A DNA stretch of 64,000 bases from Gordonia jacobaea (GTDB lineage: Bacteria; Actinomycetota; Actinomycetes; Mycobacteriales; Mycobacteriaceae), in assembly GCF_001186365.1 (NCBI RefSeq), contig NZ_LDTZ01000018.1:1-64000 (forward strand), given 5' to 3'. The position numbers were made by a program, and so were the translations under genes. Below, one piece after another: positions 25,781 to 34,960 of the stretch. The first letter of the stretch is position 1, and each line of letters starts with the position of its first letter. The notes under the pieces are model-generated. The model was not told the origin of the DNA, searched no databases, and saw only the letters and a list, made by a program, of their open reading frames with translations.

Positions 25781-26035
25781 GAATCGTGGTCACGCGCACG
25801 TGACCCGACACACGAGGTGTTGATCGTCACGTCGGCAGGGTGACGGGCGACGAGATCGCGTCGGCGTTGCAACCGCGATATTGCGCGCCACTTCAGTAGC
25901 CTGACGTCAGTACAACAACTTCAGCAACGTCAACCTCTTGAATAACGGCATTCACATGCGTCCCGCGGGGAACGGGACGCGATCCCCCGAGGAGCCGAAC
26001 GCCGGATTCGACGATCGCAAAGGACCTGACCACTC
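25781..26035. other. Divergent intergenic region rmlD / lcp
   Basis: 255 bp without a convincing gene. It holds tgacgtca-like and aacttcagcaacgtcaac words and an AAAGGA ribosome-binding site just before the lcp start. A short TTG-started frame (25938) overlapping lcp is judged a shadow. Confidence 0.4.
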
Positions 26036-28036
26036 GTGGAGTCACGACCCGAAGGCGCGCGTCGGCGGCCAAGCGGCCCTCGACGCCCAACCTCGGACGC
26101 GCACGACGAGTCCCGGGCGGCCCATCCCCGACGCCCAGCCCAGGACGCGCACGACGAGCAACGCGCCCCCCGGCCCACACGGCCCCGCCCCGAAGGGGCG
26201 ACACCGGACCGGCGAGAGGGCACCGGAAATCCGCGACGACGACACCCAGGCAAGCAGGGACGCACCGGCCAGCAAGAACGTCAGCGAACAGAGCGGCGGG
26301 TGAACCCCGACGCGCCTCGCCGCCCGGGTCCCGACGGTCAACGCCCACGCACACCGCAACCGCCTCGACGAAATCGGCCCGACGCCCGCCAACGCCCGGC
26401 CTCCCAGTCGCCCGACGACACCGGCGCGCCCGCGAAGCCCGGCGTCACTCGTCGTCCGCGCCAGCGTCGCTCCGGAGAGATCCACACCAAGGGTGCTGCG
26501 GCCACCACGAGCGCGAGCACACGGGAGCAGAAGCCGCAGGGCCACGACGACCAGGGCCAGAATCCACCCCCGCCTGCCCGCGGCGCGCTCGCGGCGGTCG
26601 GCGGATTCGGACGCAAAGCCTGGGGCCGCGGACTGATCGCGCTGGTCTCGGTCGCTGTGCTCGTCTGCACCGGATACGCGTGGAGCAGCGTCAACGGACT
26701 GACGTCGAAGATCACTCAGCTCGGCGGCCTCGACCTCGGCGGGGGCGACGACGGCGCCACCGACATCCTGCTGGTCGGCACTGATTCGCGCACCGACGCC
26801 AAGGGCAACCCGCTCTCGTCCGAGGAGCTCAAGTGGCTTCGCGCAGGTGACGACATCTCCACCAACACCGACACCATCCTGCTCATTCGCATTCCCAACG
26901 ACGGATCGTCGGCCACGGCTATCTCGATTCCACGCGACTCGTACGTGTCGGTTCCCGGTATCGGGTTGTCGAAGATCAACGCCGCGTACGGCACCACCCG
27001 CGAAGGCGCGCGCAAGCGCGCGGTCGAAGCGGGCAAGCCGGAAGAGGATGCCGAGCGCGAGGGCACACTCGCCGGCCGCAAGGCACTCATCGACACGGTT
27101 GCCGACCTCACCGGCGTCAAGGTCGACCACTACGCCGAGGTCGGCCTGCTCGGGTTCGCCCTGTTGACCAAGGCGGTCGGCGGCGTCGAGGTATGCCTCA
27201 AAGACGCTGTGAACGAACCACTTTCGGGAGCACGATTCAAAGCCGGACGCCAAACCCTCAACGGCCCACAGGCATTGAGCTTCGTCCGGCAACGCCACGA
27301 GCTGCCCCGCGGCGATCTCGACCGCATCACGCGCCAGCAGGTCTACATGGCGTCGCTGACGCAGAAGATCCTGTCGGCGCACACCCTCACCGATCCGTCG
27401 AAGCTGAACGAACTCGAGGACGCCGTATCGCGTTCGGTAGTGATCGACGACGACTGGAACGTCGTGCAATTCGCCGAGCAACTCAAGGATCTCAGCGGCG
27501 GGCGCGTCAAGTTCGCGACGATTCCCGTGCTCGACGAACAGGGGTGGAGCGAAGACGGACAGCAGAGCGTCGTGACGGTCGACCCCAACGCCGTGCACAC
27601 CTTCACCAGTAATCTGCTCAACGACGGCGCGTCCAAGTCGCAGTCACGACGCGGCGACTACACCGTCGACGTCGACAACGCGGGCACCATCGACGGACTG
27701 GCGAGCAATGTCTCGAACATCCTGACCAACAAGGGATTCCAGGCAGGCAAGACCAGCAGCACCCCAGCCGACATCAAGGACTCGGTGATCTACGCACACA
27801 GCGCCGACAACCCGGGGGCGCAGTTGCTCGCGAAGGATTTGCGTGCGGTACGTGTCGAGGCGCAGCCGGACCTCGACGAGCATCACCTGAAGTTGGTGCT
27901 CACCAACACCTTTGCCGGTCCGGGATCGATCAACGACGTCGGAGCACAGACCGACAACACGCCTGCCAGCCAACGGGTGGGCAACAATGCCCCACCGATC
28001 ACGGCGGGCACCGACGGACCGGTGTGTGTGAACTGA
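26036..28036 (+). CDS. LytR-CpsA-Psr (LCP) family cell-wall polymer ligase
   Basis: 666 residues from GTG 26036. Residues 1-195 are a very Arg/Pro/Asp-rich cytoplasmic tail. One membrane helix lies at about 199-221 (LIALVSVAVLVCTGYAW). The LCP domain has DILLVGTDSR, TDTILLIRIP, ISIPRDSYVSVPG and SFVRQRHELPRGDLDRI, which supply the pyrophosphate-binding Arg/Asp set. A LytR_C domain follows (residues about 540-650). By synteny it matches Rv3267 (Lcp1), the enzyme that ligates arabinogalactan to peptidoglycan. The basic N-terminal tail is unusually long. The stop overlaps the next start as TGATG. Confidence 0.9.
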   Translation: MESRPEGARRRPSGPRRPTSDAHDESRAAHPRRPAQDAHDEQRAPRPTRPRPEGATPDRREGTGNPRRRHPGKQGRTGQQERQRTERRVNPDAPRRPGPDGQRPRTPQPPRRNRPDARQRPASQSPDDTGAPAKPGVTRRPRQRRSGEIHTKGAAATTSASTREQKPQGHDDQGQNPPPPARGALAAVGGFGRKAWGRGLIALVSVAVLVCTGYAWSSVNGLTSKITQLGGLDLGGGDDGATDILLVGTDSRTDAKGNPLSSEELKWLRAGDDISTNTDTILLIRIPNDGSSATAISIPRDSYVSVPGIGLSKINAAYGTTREGARKRAVEAGKPEEDAEREGTLAGRKALIDTVADLTGVKVDHYAEVGLLGFALLTKAVGGVEVCLKDAVNEPLSGARFKAGRQTLNGPQALSFVRQRHELPRGDLDRITRQQVYMASLTQKILSAHTLTDPSKLNELEDAVSRSVVIDDDWNVVQFAEQLKDLSGGRVKFATIPVLDEQGWSEDGQQSVVTVDPNAVHTFTSNLLNDGASKSQSRRGDYTVDVDNAGTIDGLASNVSNILTNKGFQAGKTSSTPADIKDSVIYAHSADNPGAQLLAKDLRAVRVEAQPDLDEHHLKLVLTNTFAGPGSINDVGAQTDNTPASQRVGNNAPPITAGTDGPVCVN

Positions 28037-28746
28037 TGGCCGACGACACGCTGACCACCTCCCTGCTCGCACGCATCGACGACTGGGCTCGACCTCTGCT
28101 CACCTACTACGACGATCACACCGGCGAACGCACCGAGCTGTCGGGGGCGACGCTGGGCAACTGGGCGGCGAAGACTGCCAACTATCTCGTCGTCGAACTC
28201 GGTCTCGCACCCGGCGACGACGTCGTCGTCGACCTGCCCGAACACTGGCAGAGCGCCGCGATCCTGTTGGGCGCGTGGTGGGCCGGGGCGCATGTGCATG
28301 TCACCACCGAGGTCGACGCCCCGCGGGTCGCGTTCACCAGCGCTGGAGGAATCGACGAGCACCCCGACGCCGAAGAACTCGTCGTCGCCTCGCTCGATCC
28401 GTTCGCACTCGGCGTCGCCGACCTTCCACCGGGGGTCACCGACTATGCGTCGGCGGTCCGCGTGCACGGCGATCAGTACTCGCCGCCTCGATATTCGGGT
28501 CCTGCGCTCGACGGCACCCCCGCGAGCGACGTCCTCGACACCGCATCGACTCAAGCGTCCGCCGAGGGGGTCTCCGCACCCAGCCGGGTGCTGTCGACAC
28601 GTGAATGGCGCACGGGTGCAGGCATTCTGAGTAGTCTCATCGCGCCGTTGAGCGTCGGCGCCAGTCTCGTGTGGGTCTCCCCGACCCCCGATACCGACCT
28701 CGCGGCGCGTGCGGCGTCCGAGCGCGCCGACGTCGTTCTCGACTGA
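28036..28746 (+). CDS. TIGR03089 family protein (truncated acyl-CoA-synthetase-like)
   Basis: 236 residues, starting on the last base of the lcp stop codon. It resembles only the N-terminal part of AMP-forming ligases: WARPLLTYYDDHTGERTELS, then LGNWAAKTANYLV, VVDLPEHWQSAAILLGAWWA and a serine-rich region. No adenylate-forming core motif (TSGTTG-type) is visible, so catalysis is unlikely. The family is recognised in actinobacteria directly after the LCP gene (Rv3268). Function is unknown; coupling to lcp suggests a cell-wall role. Confidence 0.8.
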   Translation: MADDTLTTSLLARIDDWARPLLTYYDDHTGERTELSGATLGNWAAKTANYLVVELGLAPGDDVVVDLPEHWQSAAILLGAWWAGAHVHVTTEVDAPRVAFTSAGGIDEHPDAEELVVASLDPFALGVADLPPGVTDYASAVRVHGDQYSPPRYSGPALDGTPASDVLDTASTQASAEGVSAPSRVLSTREWRTGAGILSSLIAPLSVGASLVWVSPTPDTDLAARAASERADVVLD

Positions 28747-28821
28747 CGACGCCACCCGTCGAGGTGAACACTTGTTCCGGAGTGGTTCACGGCGGGCGCC
28801 TCATACGGCAGAGTGGGCCGT

Positions 28822-29244
28822 ATGCAGTTACCCGCCTGGTTGGCCCGCGCCAACAAGAAGATCACCAATCCGCTGCAACGACGCTGGGCGCCCTATCTGG
28901 CGCCGTGGGCGATGGTCCATCACGTCGGACGCAAGAGTGGGCGGATCTACTCGATCCCGGTGCTCGCGTGGGTCAACGAGACGGGTGACGAGAAGAAGAT
29001 CTACATCATCCTGACCTACGGGCGCGACACCGACTGGGTACGCAACACACTCGCCGCGGGCTCGGCCGGAATCACTCGAAAAGGCAAGCAGTACAAGCTG
29101 ATCCGGCCCACCATCATTCCCGCCGACTCACCCGACCTTCCGCTCGTCGCCGGTCTCGCAGGCCGCGCGTTCGAGTGGGCACTCCAGGGCACCCTCGTCG
29201 CTCCTGATGGCCGCGAGGCGAAACCGTCAGGCACGTCGCGGTGA
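28822..29244 (+). CDS. Deazaflavin (F420)-dependent nitroreductase family protein (Ddn-like)
   Basis: 140 residues from ATG 28822; GTG 28813 adds three. The split-barrel motifs are MVHHVGRKSGRIYSIPVLAW, then YIILTYGRDTDWVRNTLAAG and GKQYKLIRPTII. They match the Ddn/DUF385 family that binds F420H2 or flavin. The substrate is unknown; family members reduce quinones or nitroimidazoles. The stop overlaps the following hydrolase start as GTGA. Confidence 0.82.
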   Translation: MQLPAWLARANKKITNPLQRRWAPYLAPWAMVHHVGRKSGRIYSIPVLAWVNETGDEKKIYIILTYGRDTDWVRNTLAAGSAGITRKGKQYKLIRPTIIPADSPDLPLVAGLAGRAFEWALQGTLVAPDGREAKPSGTSR

Positions 29245-30095
29245 CCCGACACGCCGCCGACGACCCGCTCTCCGACTTCGACGTACGGATCGCAACCCAC
29301 CACGGCACCCCTCGCCGCGTCTACAGCATCGGCGAGGGGCCCGCCGTGATCGTCATCGCCGAGATGCCAGGCATCAGTCCCGCCGTCGCCGACTTCGCCA
29401 GACGCGTCGCGGCTATCGGAGCAACCGCGGTCATGCCGTCGATCTACGGCGTCGACGGCCAGGACCCGTCGCCGTCGAGTCTCGGGGTTGTCGGGGCCGC
29501 GACGAACATGCTCGGCACGATGGGGCGCGCCTGTATCAGCAGGGATTTCACGATTTTGGCGACGGGCAGGACCTCACCTGCCGTCGAATGGATGCGGGCA
29601 CTGGCCGCCGAGGAACACCAGCGCTGCGGCGGTCCGGGTGTCGGCGCGATCGGCATGTGCTTCACCGGTGGCTTCGCCCTGGCGATGGCCACCGACGATC
29701 GCATCCTCGCACCGGTCCTGGCTCAACCGTCGCTGCCGTTCGCGGTCAGCCCTCGTCGTGCACGATCCCTCGACATCTCCGACGACGACCTCGCAACGGT
29801 CGTCGGGCGGTGCGCGCGCGGACTCGACGTCATGGGCGTGCGATTCGAGGGTGATCGGATGTCGCCACCGTCGCGCTTCCAGTTCTTGCGCGAAGTCCTC
29901 GGCGACGCGTTCCTCGCGATCGAGCTGCCCGATTCGGCGGCCAATCCCGAATCACCGTTGCCGACACCGCATTCCGCGCTCACCAACGATCTCATCGTCG
30001 TGCCGGGCGAACCGACACACGACGCCCTGGTAGCCGTGCTCGACTTCTTCGCCCAGCGACTCGGGATCACCAAGCCGGTCACGGGCGATCAGTAG
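29241..30095 (+). CDS. Dienelactone hydrolase family protein
   Basis: 284 residues from GTG 29241. The alpha/beta-hydrolase core has VIVIAEMPGIS near the N-terminus. The nucleophile elbow is GAIGMCFTGGFALAMA with Cys as nucleophile, which is characteristic of dienelactone hydrolases rather than serine esterases. The C-terminal part has DLIVVPGEPTHDALVAVLDF, with the likely catalytic His in THDALV. The true substrate is unknown. It forms an overlapping pair with the F420-type reductase and converges on purE. Confidence 0.8.
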   Translation: MTRHAADDPLSDFDVRIATHHGTPRRVYSIGEGPAVIVIAEMPGISPAVADFARRVAAIGATAVMPSIYGVDGQDPSPSSLGVVGAATNMLGTMGRACISRDFTILATGRTSPAVEWMRALAAEEHQRCGGPGVGAIGMCFTGGFALAMATDDRILAPVLAQPSLPFAVSPRRARSLDISDDDLATVVGRCARGLDVMGVRFEGDRMSPPSRFQFLREVLGDAFLAIELPDSAANPESPLPTPHSALTNDLIVVPGEPTHDALVAVLDFFAQRLGITKPVTGDQ

Positions 30096-30121
30096 CGGAC
30101 GATCAGTGGCCGCTGATCAGT
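30087..30121. repeat. Three GATCAGT words at exact 14-bp spacing, at the hydrolase stop
   Basis: Copies start at 30087, 30101 and 30115. The first includes the last codons and TAG stop of the hydrolase gene. The second and third form the near-palindrome GATCAGTGGCCGCTGATC, a possible terminator between convergent genes. Confidence 0.6.
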
Positions 30122-30140
30122 AGTTCGTCAGCCCAGCTGC

Positions 30141-30872
30141 TCAGTCGCCGCCGAGCAACCGCTGACGCAGGGCTGCGTCCTTGTCGAGCACGAGTTGTTC
30201 GAGTCCGCGCTGGAAGGACTCCATCCGGGCCCGCAACACCGGGTCGGATGAACCGAGGATGCGTACGGCGAGCAGCCCTGCGTTGCGCGCGCCACCCACC
30301 GACACGGTTGCCACCGGCACTCCGGCGGGCATCTGCACGATGGACAGCAGGGAGTCCATGCCGTCGAGGTAGCGCAGCGGTACCGGCACACCGATAACCG
30401 GCAGCGGGGTGGCGGCGGCGACCATGCCCGGGAGATGTGCCGCGCCTCCCGCGCCCGCGATGATGACCTCGATGCCCTCGCCCGCAGCCGACTTCGCGTA
30501 GTCGAGCATGCGCTGCGGGGTGCGATGCGCCGACACGACACCGACCTCGAACGGGACGTCGAACTCCGCGAGCGCTTCGGCCGCGGCCTCCATCGTCGGC
30601 CAGTCGGAGTCGCTGCCCATGATCAGTCCGACGCGGGCCCGGCTACGGATCGGCGGCGACGCCACCTCGGGTTCAAAAGCGGTGCCGGCTTCACTACCGG
30701 TGCCGGCTTCAAAAGCGGTGCCGGCTTCAAAAGCGGTGCCCGCCTCGGTAGTCCCGACCTCCGTCGTATCGGTCTCGGTTGTCCCGGGCTCGGTTGTCCC
30801 GGCCTCGGTTGTTGCAGCCTCGGTCGTGTCTGTCTCGTCGTCCACCAGGTCGCCTGTCGTCTCGTCGTTCAT
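30141..30872 (-). CDS. purE: 5-(Carboxyamino)imidazole ribonucleotide mutase PurE with repeat-rich N-terminal extension
   Basis: 243 residues. The start ATG 30872 overlaps the purK stop as ATGA. Residues about 79-240 are complete class I Pur[47 protein letters not shown] and [17 protein letters not shown]. Residues 1-75 are a low-complexity acidic tail of [16 protein letters not shown] repeats encoded by 15- and 18-bp tandem repeats. Mycobacterial PurE, as I recall it, has only a few residues there. The enzyme converts N5-CAIR to CAIR in purine synthesis. The core needs no extension, so translation from an internal start cannot be excluded. Confidence 0.92.
   Translation of the reverse strand: MNDETTGDLVDDETDTTEAATTEAGTTEPGTTETDTTEVGTTEAGTAFEAGTAFEAGTGSEAGTAFEPEVASPPIRSRARVGLIMGSDSDWPTMEAAAEALAEFDVPFEVGVVSAHRTPQRMLDYAKSAAGEGIEVIIAGAGGAAHLPGMVAAATPLPVIGVPVPLRYLDGMDSLLSIVQMPAGVPVATVSVGGARNAGLLAVRILGSSDPVLRARMESFQRGLEQLVLDKDAALRQRLLGGD
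30672..30833. repeat. Tandem repeats inside purE: four 18-bp and six 15-bp units
   Basis: 18-bp units (ttcaaaagcggtgccggc type) run 30672-30743. 15-bp units (ctcggttgtcccggc type) run 30744-30833. All units are multiples of three, so the frame is kept through the array. Confidence 0.85.
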
Positions 30873-32158
30873 GAATGCGGGTCCCAACCGTCCGTCCACT
30901 CGGCGTCGGACATCCAGTGCGCCGCGCGTTCTGCACGCTCGCGGACGGCTGCGACGTCTTCTCCCGGCTTCCCCACGATGTTGACATGCCCGATCTTCCG
31001 ATCGGGGCGTTCTCCCTTTCCGTACAGATGAATTCGCGCGTCGGGCATGCGCGCCATCAAATGGTGCGTGCGCTCGTCCATCGACATCTCCGGCGCCTGC
31101 GCAGCACCGAGGATGTTGGCCATCACGGTCACCTCGGCGCGCGGGGCGGTGTCGCCGAGCGGGTAGTCGAGAACAGCCCGGAGGTGCTGTTCGAACTGCG
31201 AGGTCACCGCACCGTCCATCGTCCAGTGACCGCTGTTGTGCGGTCTCATCGCGAGCTCGTTGACCAGTAGCTCGCCGTCGGTGGTCTCGAACAGTTCCAT
31301 CGCCATCACGCCGACGACGCCGAGCTCCGACGCCAGCCGCAGAGACATCTCCTGTGCACGTTCGGCGGTCTCGGCACTCAGTTCCGGTGCGGGCGCGATG
31401 ACCACAGCGCACTGTCCCCGACGCTGCACGGTCTCGACCACCGGCCACGCGCCCCCCTGGCCGAACGGCGAACGAGCGATCATCGCCGACAGTTCGCGGC
31501 GCATCTGCACCTTTTCCTCGGCGATGAGGTCGACGCCGGCATTGAACTGCTCATCGAACACCGCGAGAGCGTCGGGTCCGTTGTCGACGATCCACACGCC
31601 ACGTCCGTCGTACCCGCCGCGAACCGCCTTCAACACGATGTTCCATCCGTGCCGTTCACCGAATTCGACGAGCCGACCGCGAGCCAGCCCGAGGTCGCCC
31701 GCGAGATCGGCGAAATCCGGTACCGGCAGGCCGAGTTCGCTCAGCTTCACCCGCATTGCTCGCTTGTCCTGCGCGAACACCAGCGCGGCCGACGGTGGCC
31801 GCACGGCGACGCCCTCGGCCTCCAGTGCACGCAGGTGCTCGAGGGGCACACCCTCGTGATCGAACGTGAGCGCCACCGCACCGGCGGCGGCGCGTCGTAG
31901 GTCGTCGAGGTCATCGTGCGAACCGATCACGACGTCGGCGCTGACCTGGGCAGCGGGATCAGTCGCACTCGCGGCGAGCACGCGTAGACACTCGCCGAGG
32001 GCGATCGAGGCCTGGTGGGTCATCCTGGCGAGCTGACCACCACCGATCATCGTCACGGTCGGCAAGACGTCGCGTTCGGGAATCGCGCGGGCGGCCGCGT
32101 CAGGCGGCGCCGCGGCGTTTGCGCCGGTATCTGAATCTCGGGCAGTCACGCGATACAT
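30869..32158 (-). CDS. purK: 5-(Carboxyamino)imidazole ribonucleotide synthase PurK
   Basis: 429 residues from ATG 32158; the frame is open to 32233 without better support. ATP-grasp fold: the N-terminal [13 protein letters not shown] opens the preATP-grasp domain, then [28 protein letters not shown] (ATP-binding loop), and the metal-binding [16 protein letters not shown]. It carboxylates AIR using ATP and bicarbonate, giving the PurE substrate. It is directly coupled to purE. The first 25 residues before TVTMIGG are an Ala/Asp-rich tail. Confidence 0.93.
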   Translation of the reverse strand: MYRVTARDSDTGANAAAPPDAAARAIPERDVLPTVTMIGGGQLARMTHQASIALGECLRVLAASATDPAAQVSADVVIGSHDDLDDLRRAAAGAVALTFDHEGVPLEHLRALEAEGVAVRPPSAALVFAQDKRAMRVKLSELGLPVPDFADLAGDLGLARGRLVEFGERHGWNIVLKAVRGGYDGRGVWIVDNGPDALAVFDEQFNAGVDLIAEEKVQMRRELSAMIARSPFGQGGAWPVVETVQRRGQCAVVIAPAPELSAETAERAQEMSLRLASELGVVGVMAMELFETTDGELLVNELAMRPHNSGHWTMDGAVTSQFEQHLRAVLDYPLGDTAPRAEVTVMANILGAAQAPEMSMDERTHHLMARMPDARIHLYGKGERPDRKIGHVNIVGKPGEDVAAVRERAERAAHWMSDAEWTDGWDPHS

Positions 32159-32229
32159 CGTGGCACGGTCGGCGTTGCCGCCGCTTAGTGGCATGGTCGT
32201 CGATGCGTGGTCAGCGAAACCTGCCCACG

Positions 32230-33567
32230 TCACCGATGAGGAACACGGTCACGTCGCGATCCCACCCGCGTCGCCGCATTCGCGTCCTTCGGAGCGTCGT
32301 CGTCACGGTCGGTCGCCGCGGGCACGACAATCGCGAACACCGGCGGCCTCCGCGACGTGAGTTCGAGGCGTCCGCCGTCGGCCTCGACGAGTGCACGGGC
32401 GAGGGAGAGCCCGACACCGTTGCCCGCGCCACCAGAGAATCCCCGACGGAAGATGTCGGTGGCCACGTCGTCGGCGACGCCGGTTCCCTCGTCGGCCACG
32501 GTGATACGCAGCATGTCGCCCTTGAGGTCGCTGACGGAGATCCGACACTCGCCGCTGCCGTGCTGCAGCGCGTTGTCGACGAGCACGCTGACCGCCTCAC
32601 GCAGCCGACCCGGACCGGCGCTACGCGCGACAGCGTCACCGGAGAACGACACACTCAAGGTGCGCCCTTCAGCGGTGAAGGCCGAGTCGAAGTCACTGAC
32701 AAGCGTCATGATCAGCGACGACACGTCGACACTGCCCGGCTGCGCGGGCTCGTCCCGTGATGCCGCTACGAGTTCGTCGAGTTCCGCGGCGAGCCGATCG
32801 ACCTGTCCGAGTGCGGCTTCGGCCTCACTCACGACCGCCGGATCGTCGTGGAGCGAGAGTTCGTCGAGTCGCAGTTGGATGGCGGTGAGGCGCGATCGAA
32901 TCTGATGCGAGACGTCGCCGACGATCTCGCCCTCACGCTCGAGCCGCAACGCGATCTCGGCGTTCGCGTCGCCCAGCGCACGCGAGACGCGGTCGAGTTC
33001 GTCGATGCCATAGGTCTTCCATCGCGACCGGAAGTCGCCGCGAGCCATCGCCTCCGAACGGTCGGCGAGATCGATGAGAGGGTCGGCGATGCGCCCGGCC
33101 GTCACCGCGGCTGTGACGGTGCCCGCAGCCATCGATCCCGCGACCACGAGGCAGACGATGCCGACGGCGGCGAGTTGGTCGTTACGGACGGTGTCCATCG
33201 GGATCTCGAGGATCAACGTGCCCGCGGCACCAAGGCCGATCGAATCAGACATCGTCGCATCGGTGATGTCGGCACCGATCGACGTGGAGGCCGGTTTGCC
33301 GTTGACGTCCTGATAGCGCAGGGTGAGCCTGCCGTCCTCGGGAAGCATGAGTCGGATCGACTCGGAATCGATGACCGCATTGTTGAGATGCTCGCCCATC
33401 TCCGCCTGACGGATGATCTGATCGGAGATCGTCTTCAGCCGCGAATCCATCAACTGGTGCGCACTGTCGGCGACCCACCACCATGCGATGACGCTGAGTG
33501 GGATTCCCAATAGTCCGCCGACCGCCATGAGCATGGCGATCATCGTGTAGAGAATTCGACGGCGCAC
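32230..33567 (-). CDS. Two-component sensor histidine kinase
   Basis: 445 residues from GTG 33567, with GGGAGAG about ten bases upstream; the longer frame overlaps the regulator gene and is not used. Two membrane helices (about 8-32 and 133-155) flank an extracytoplasmic sensor of roughly 100 residues. A HAMP-like segment (ADPLIDLADRSEAMARGD) follows. The phospho-acceptor is His221 in VSHQIRSRLTA. ATPase boxes: N-box AVSVLVDNALQHG, G1 VADEGTGVADD, G2 AGNGVGLSLAR. The signal is unknown. It lies 14 bp after the response regulator gene. Confidence 0.9.
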   Translation of the reverse strand: MRRRILYTMIAMLMAVGGLLGIPLSVIAWWWVADSAHQLMDSRLKTISDQIIRQAEMGEHLNNAVIDSESIRLMLPEDGRLTLRYQDVNGKPASTSIGADITDATMSDSIGLGAAGTLILEIPMDTVRNDQLAAVGIVCLVVAGSMAAGTVTAAVTAGRIADPLIDLADRSEAMARGDFRSRWKTYGIDELDRVSRALGDANAEIALRLEREGEIVGDVSHQIRSRLTAIQLRLDELSLHDDPAVVSEAEAALGQVDRLAAELDELVAASRDEPAQPGSVDVSSLIMTLVSDFDSAFTAEGRTLSVSFSGDAVARSAGPGRLREAVSVLVDNALQHGSGECRISVSDLKGDMLRITVADEGTGVADDVATDIFRRGFSGGAGNGVGLSLARALVEADGGRLELTSRRPPVFAIVVPAATDRDDDAPKDANAATRVGSRRDRVPHR

Positions 33568-33581
33568 TGGAAAGTCTCTCC

Positions 33582-34256
33582 CTAGGCGTCGAACCGAAAG
33601 CCGACGCCGCGCACCGTGACGATGTGCCGCGGTCGATCGTGGCGGTCGTCGCCGATCTTTCGACGCAACCACGAGATGTGCATGTCGAGTGTCTTCGACG
33701 AGCGCAGGTCCGCAGACCCCCACACCTCGGTCAGGATCTCGTCGCGCGACACCACCTCGCCGGCCCGCTCCATGAGGAAGCGCAGCAGGTCGAACTCGCG
33801 GTTCGCCAGCACGAGATCGTCGCCGTTGACGAGGACCCGCCGCCCCCGCGCGTCGAGTTGGATGTCGCCGCCGGTGAGGACGACGTCGACCGTCTGCCGT
33901 CGCCTCAGTAGTGCGCGCACCCGCGCGAGCAGTTCGGCCAACCGGAAGGGTTTGCCCACGTAGTCGTCGGCGCCGGCGTCGAGTCCGACGACGAAGTCGA
34001 CCTCGTCGGTGCGCGCGGTCAGCATCAGCACCGCGAGTTCCGGACGTTCGACGCGCACGCGCCGACACACCTCCAGTCCGTCGATCTCGGGAAGCCCGAG
34101 GTCGAGGATGAGCAACTCGTAGCGTTGATCGCGAGCCTGCTCGAGTGCTGCCGATCCCGTCCCGACGACGTCGCATCCGTAGCCCTCACGGGCGAGCGCA
34201 CGCGCCAGGGGTTCGGCAATCGCCGCGTCGTCTTCTGCCAGCAATACGTCTGTCAT
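33582..34256 (-). CDS. OmpR/PhoB-family response regulator
   Basis: 224 residues. Receiver: acidic pocket LLAEDD, phospho-acceptor Asp52 in LLILDLGLPEIDG, and conserved Lys102 in VGKPF. The winged-helix DNA-binding domain covers residues about 128-222 (LTEVWGSADLRSSKTLDMHI, then RRKIGDDRHD and TVRGVGFRF). The start ATG overlaps the stop of the upstream membrane-protein gene as ATGA, so three genes (PH-domain protein, regulator, kinase) form one unit. Target genes are unknown. Confidence 0.93.
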   Translation of the reverse strand: MTDVLLAEDDAAIAEPLARALAREGYGCDVVGTGSAALEQARDQRYELLILDLGLPEIDGLEVCRRVRVERPELAVLMLTARTDEVDFVVGLDAGADDYVGKPFRLAELLARVRALLRRRQTVDVVLTGGDIQLDARGRRVLVNGDDLVLANREFDLLRFLMERAGEVVSRDEILTEVWGSADLRSSKTLDMHISWLRRKIGDDRHDRPRHIVTVRGVGFRFDA

Positions 34257-34852
34257 CGCCTGTCGACCTCCACGCGGCGAGAGTACGCGGAGTCGCCGTC
34301 GTGTCCCCGGCCCTCGTCTCGGTCGGCCGAGTCATAGCGGTCGTCGAAGCCGTCGTCGCGTTCGTCGAGCACCTCGTGGTAGAGCAGCGAATGCACCCGC
34401 TCGACCTGCGGCACGTCGTCGAACAGCAGCGGTTCGTCGGACGCGGACTCGATGATCAGGGTGCCGGTACGCATCATGCGGTCGAGGAGGCCGTGGCGGA
34501 ATTCGACGGTGTTGATTCGTCGGATCGGAATGTCGATGCCCGAACGGGTGAGCACTCCCCTGCGGAAGATCACGCGACGGTCGGTGAGCACGAAGTGAGT
34601 CGATTTCCATGCGATGAGCGGACGGACGAAGAACCAGGCGGCCGCAGCGCCCCAGCCCACGGCGACAACGATGTTGAGAATCAGCGCGAGCGTCGAATTG
34701 ATGGTCGACGCCGCGATCGCGCCCGCCGCGAGGCCTGCGAGCCCGGTGCACACGACGAAGACCGAAAACGGGCCGATCAGGCACTTCCAATGCGGGTGGT
34801 GATGCACCACGACGCGCTCACCACTCGCGAGGTTGTCCCTGGGAAACGACAT
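34253..34852 (-). CDS. bPH2 (PH-like) domain membrane protein (Rv3278c-like)
   Basis: 199 residues from ATG 34852, which has TATGCT seven bases upstream; ATG 34864 is an alternative. The opening LASGERVVVHHHPHWKCLIG is typical of the family. Two membrane helices follow (about 29-50 and 56-77). The bPH2 strand pattern is STHFVLTDRRVIFRRGVLTR and IDIPIRRINTVEFRHG. The C-terminal 40 residues are charged. The family function is unknown, probably membrane organisation. It heads an operon with the two-component genes, unlike M. tuberculosis, where the gene stands near birA without them. Confidence 0.85.
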   Translation of the reverse strand: MSFPRDNLASGERVVVHHHPHWKCLIGPFSVFVVCTGLAGLAAGAIAASTINSTLALILNIVVAVGWGAAAAWFFVRPLIAWKSTHFVLTDRRVIFRRGVLTRSGIDIPIRRINTVEFRHGLLDRMMRTGTLIIESASDEPLLFDDVPQVERVHSLLYHEVLDERDDGFDDRYDSADRDEGRGHDGDSAYSRRVEVDRR

Positions 34853-34859
34853 GAATCTC

Positions 34860-34865
34860 AGCATA
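34860..34865 (-). promoter_or_regulatory. -10 box TATGCT for the bPH2-kinase operon (leaderless type)
   Basis: On the minus strand TATGCT ends 7 nt before ATG 34852. It supports this start over ATG 34864, which lies inside the box. Confidence 0.5.
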
Positions 34866-34960
34866 TCCGCAGATGAACGGGCGGTCGGTCAACCCGACCC
34901 GGCGCCTGTCCCCCGCTCGGTAGACTGCGTGCACACGACGCGCAACAGGTCAGGAGAATC

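Noticed and set aside
30672..30833. CRISPR-like array
   Set aside because: Units are directly adjacent with no spacers and lie in the purE frame.
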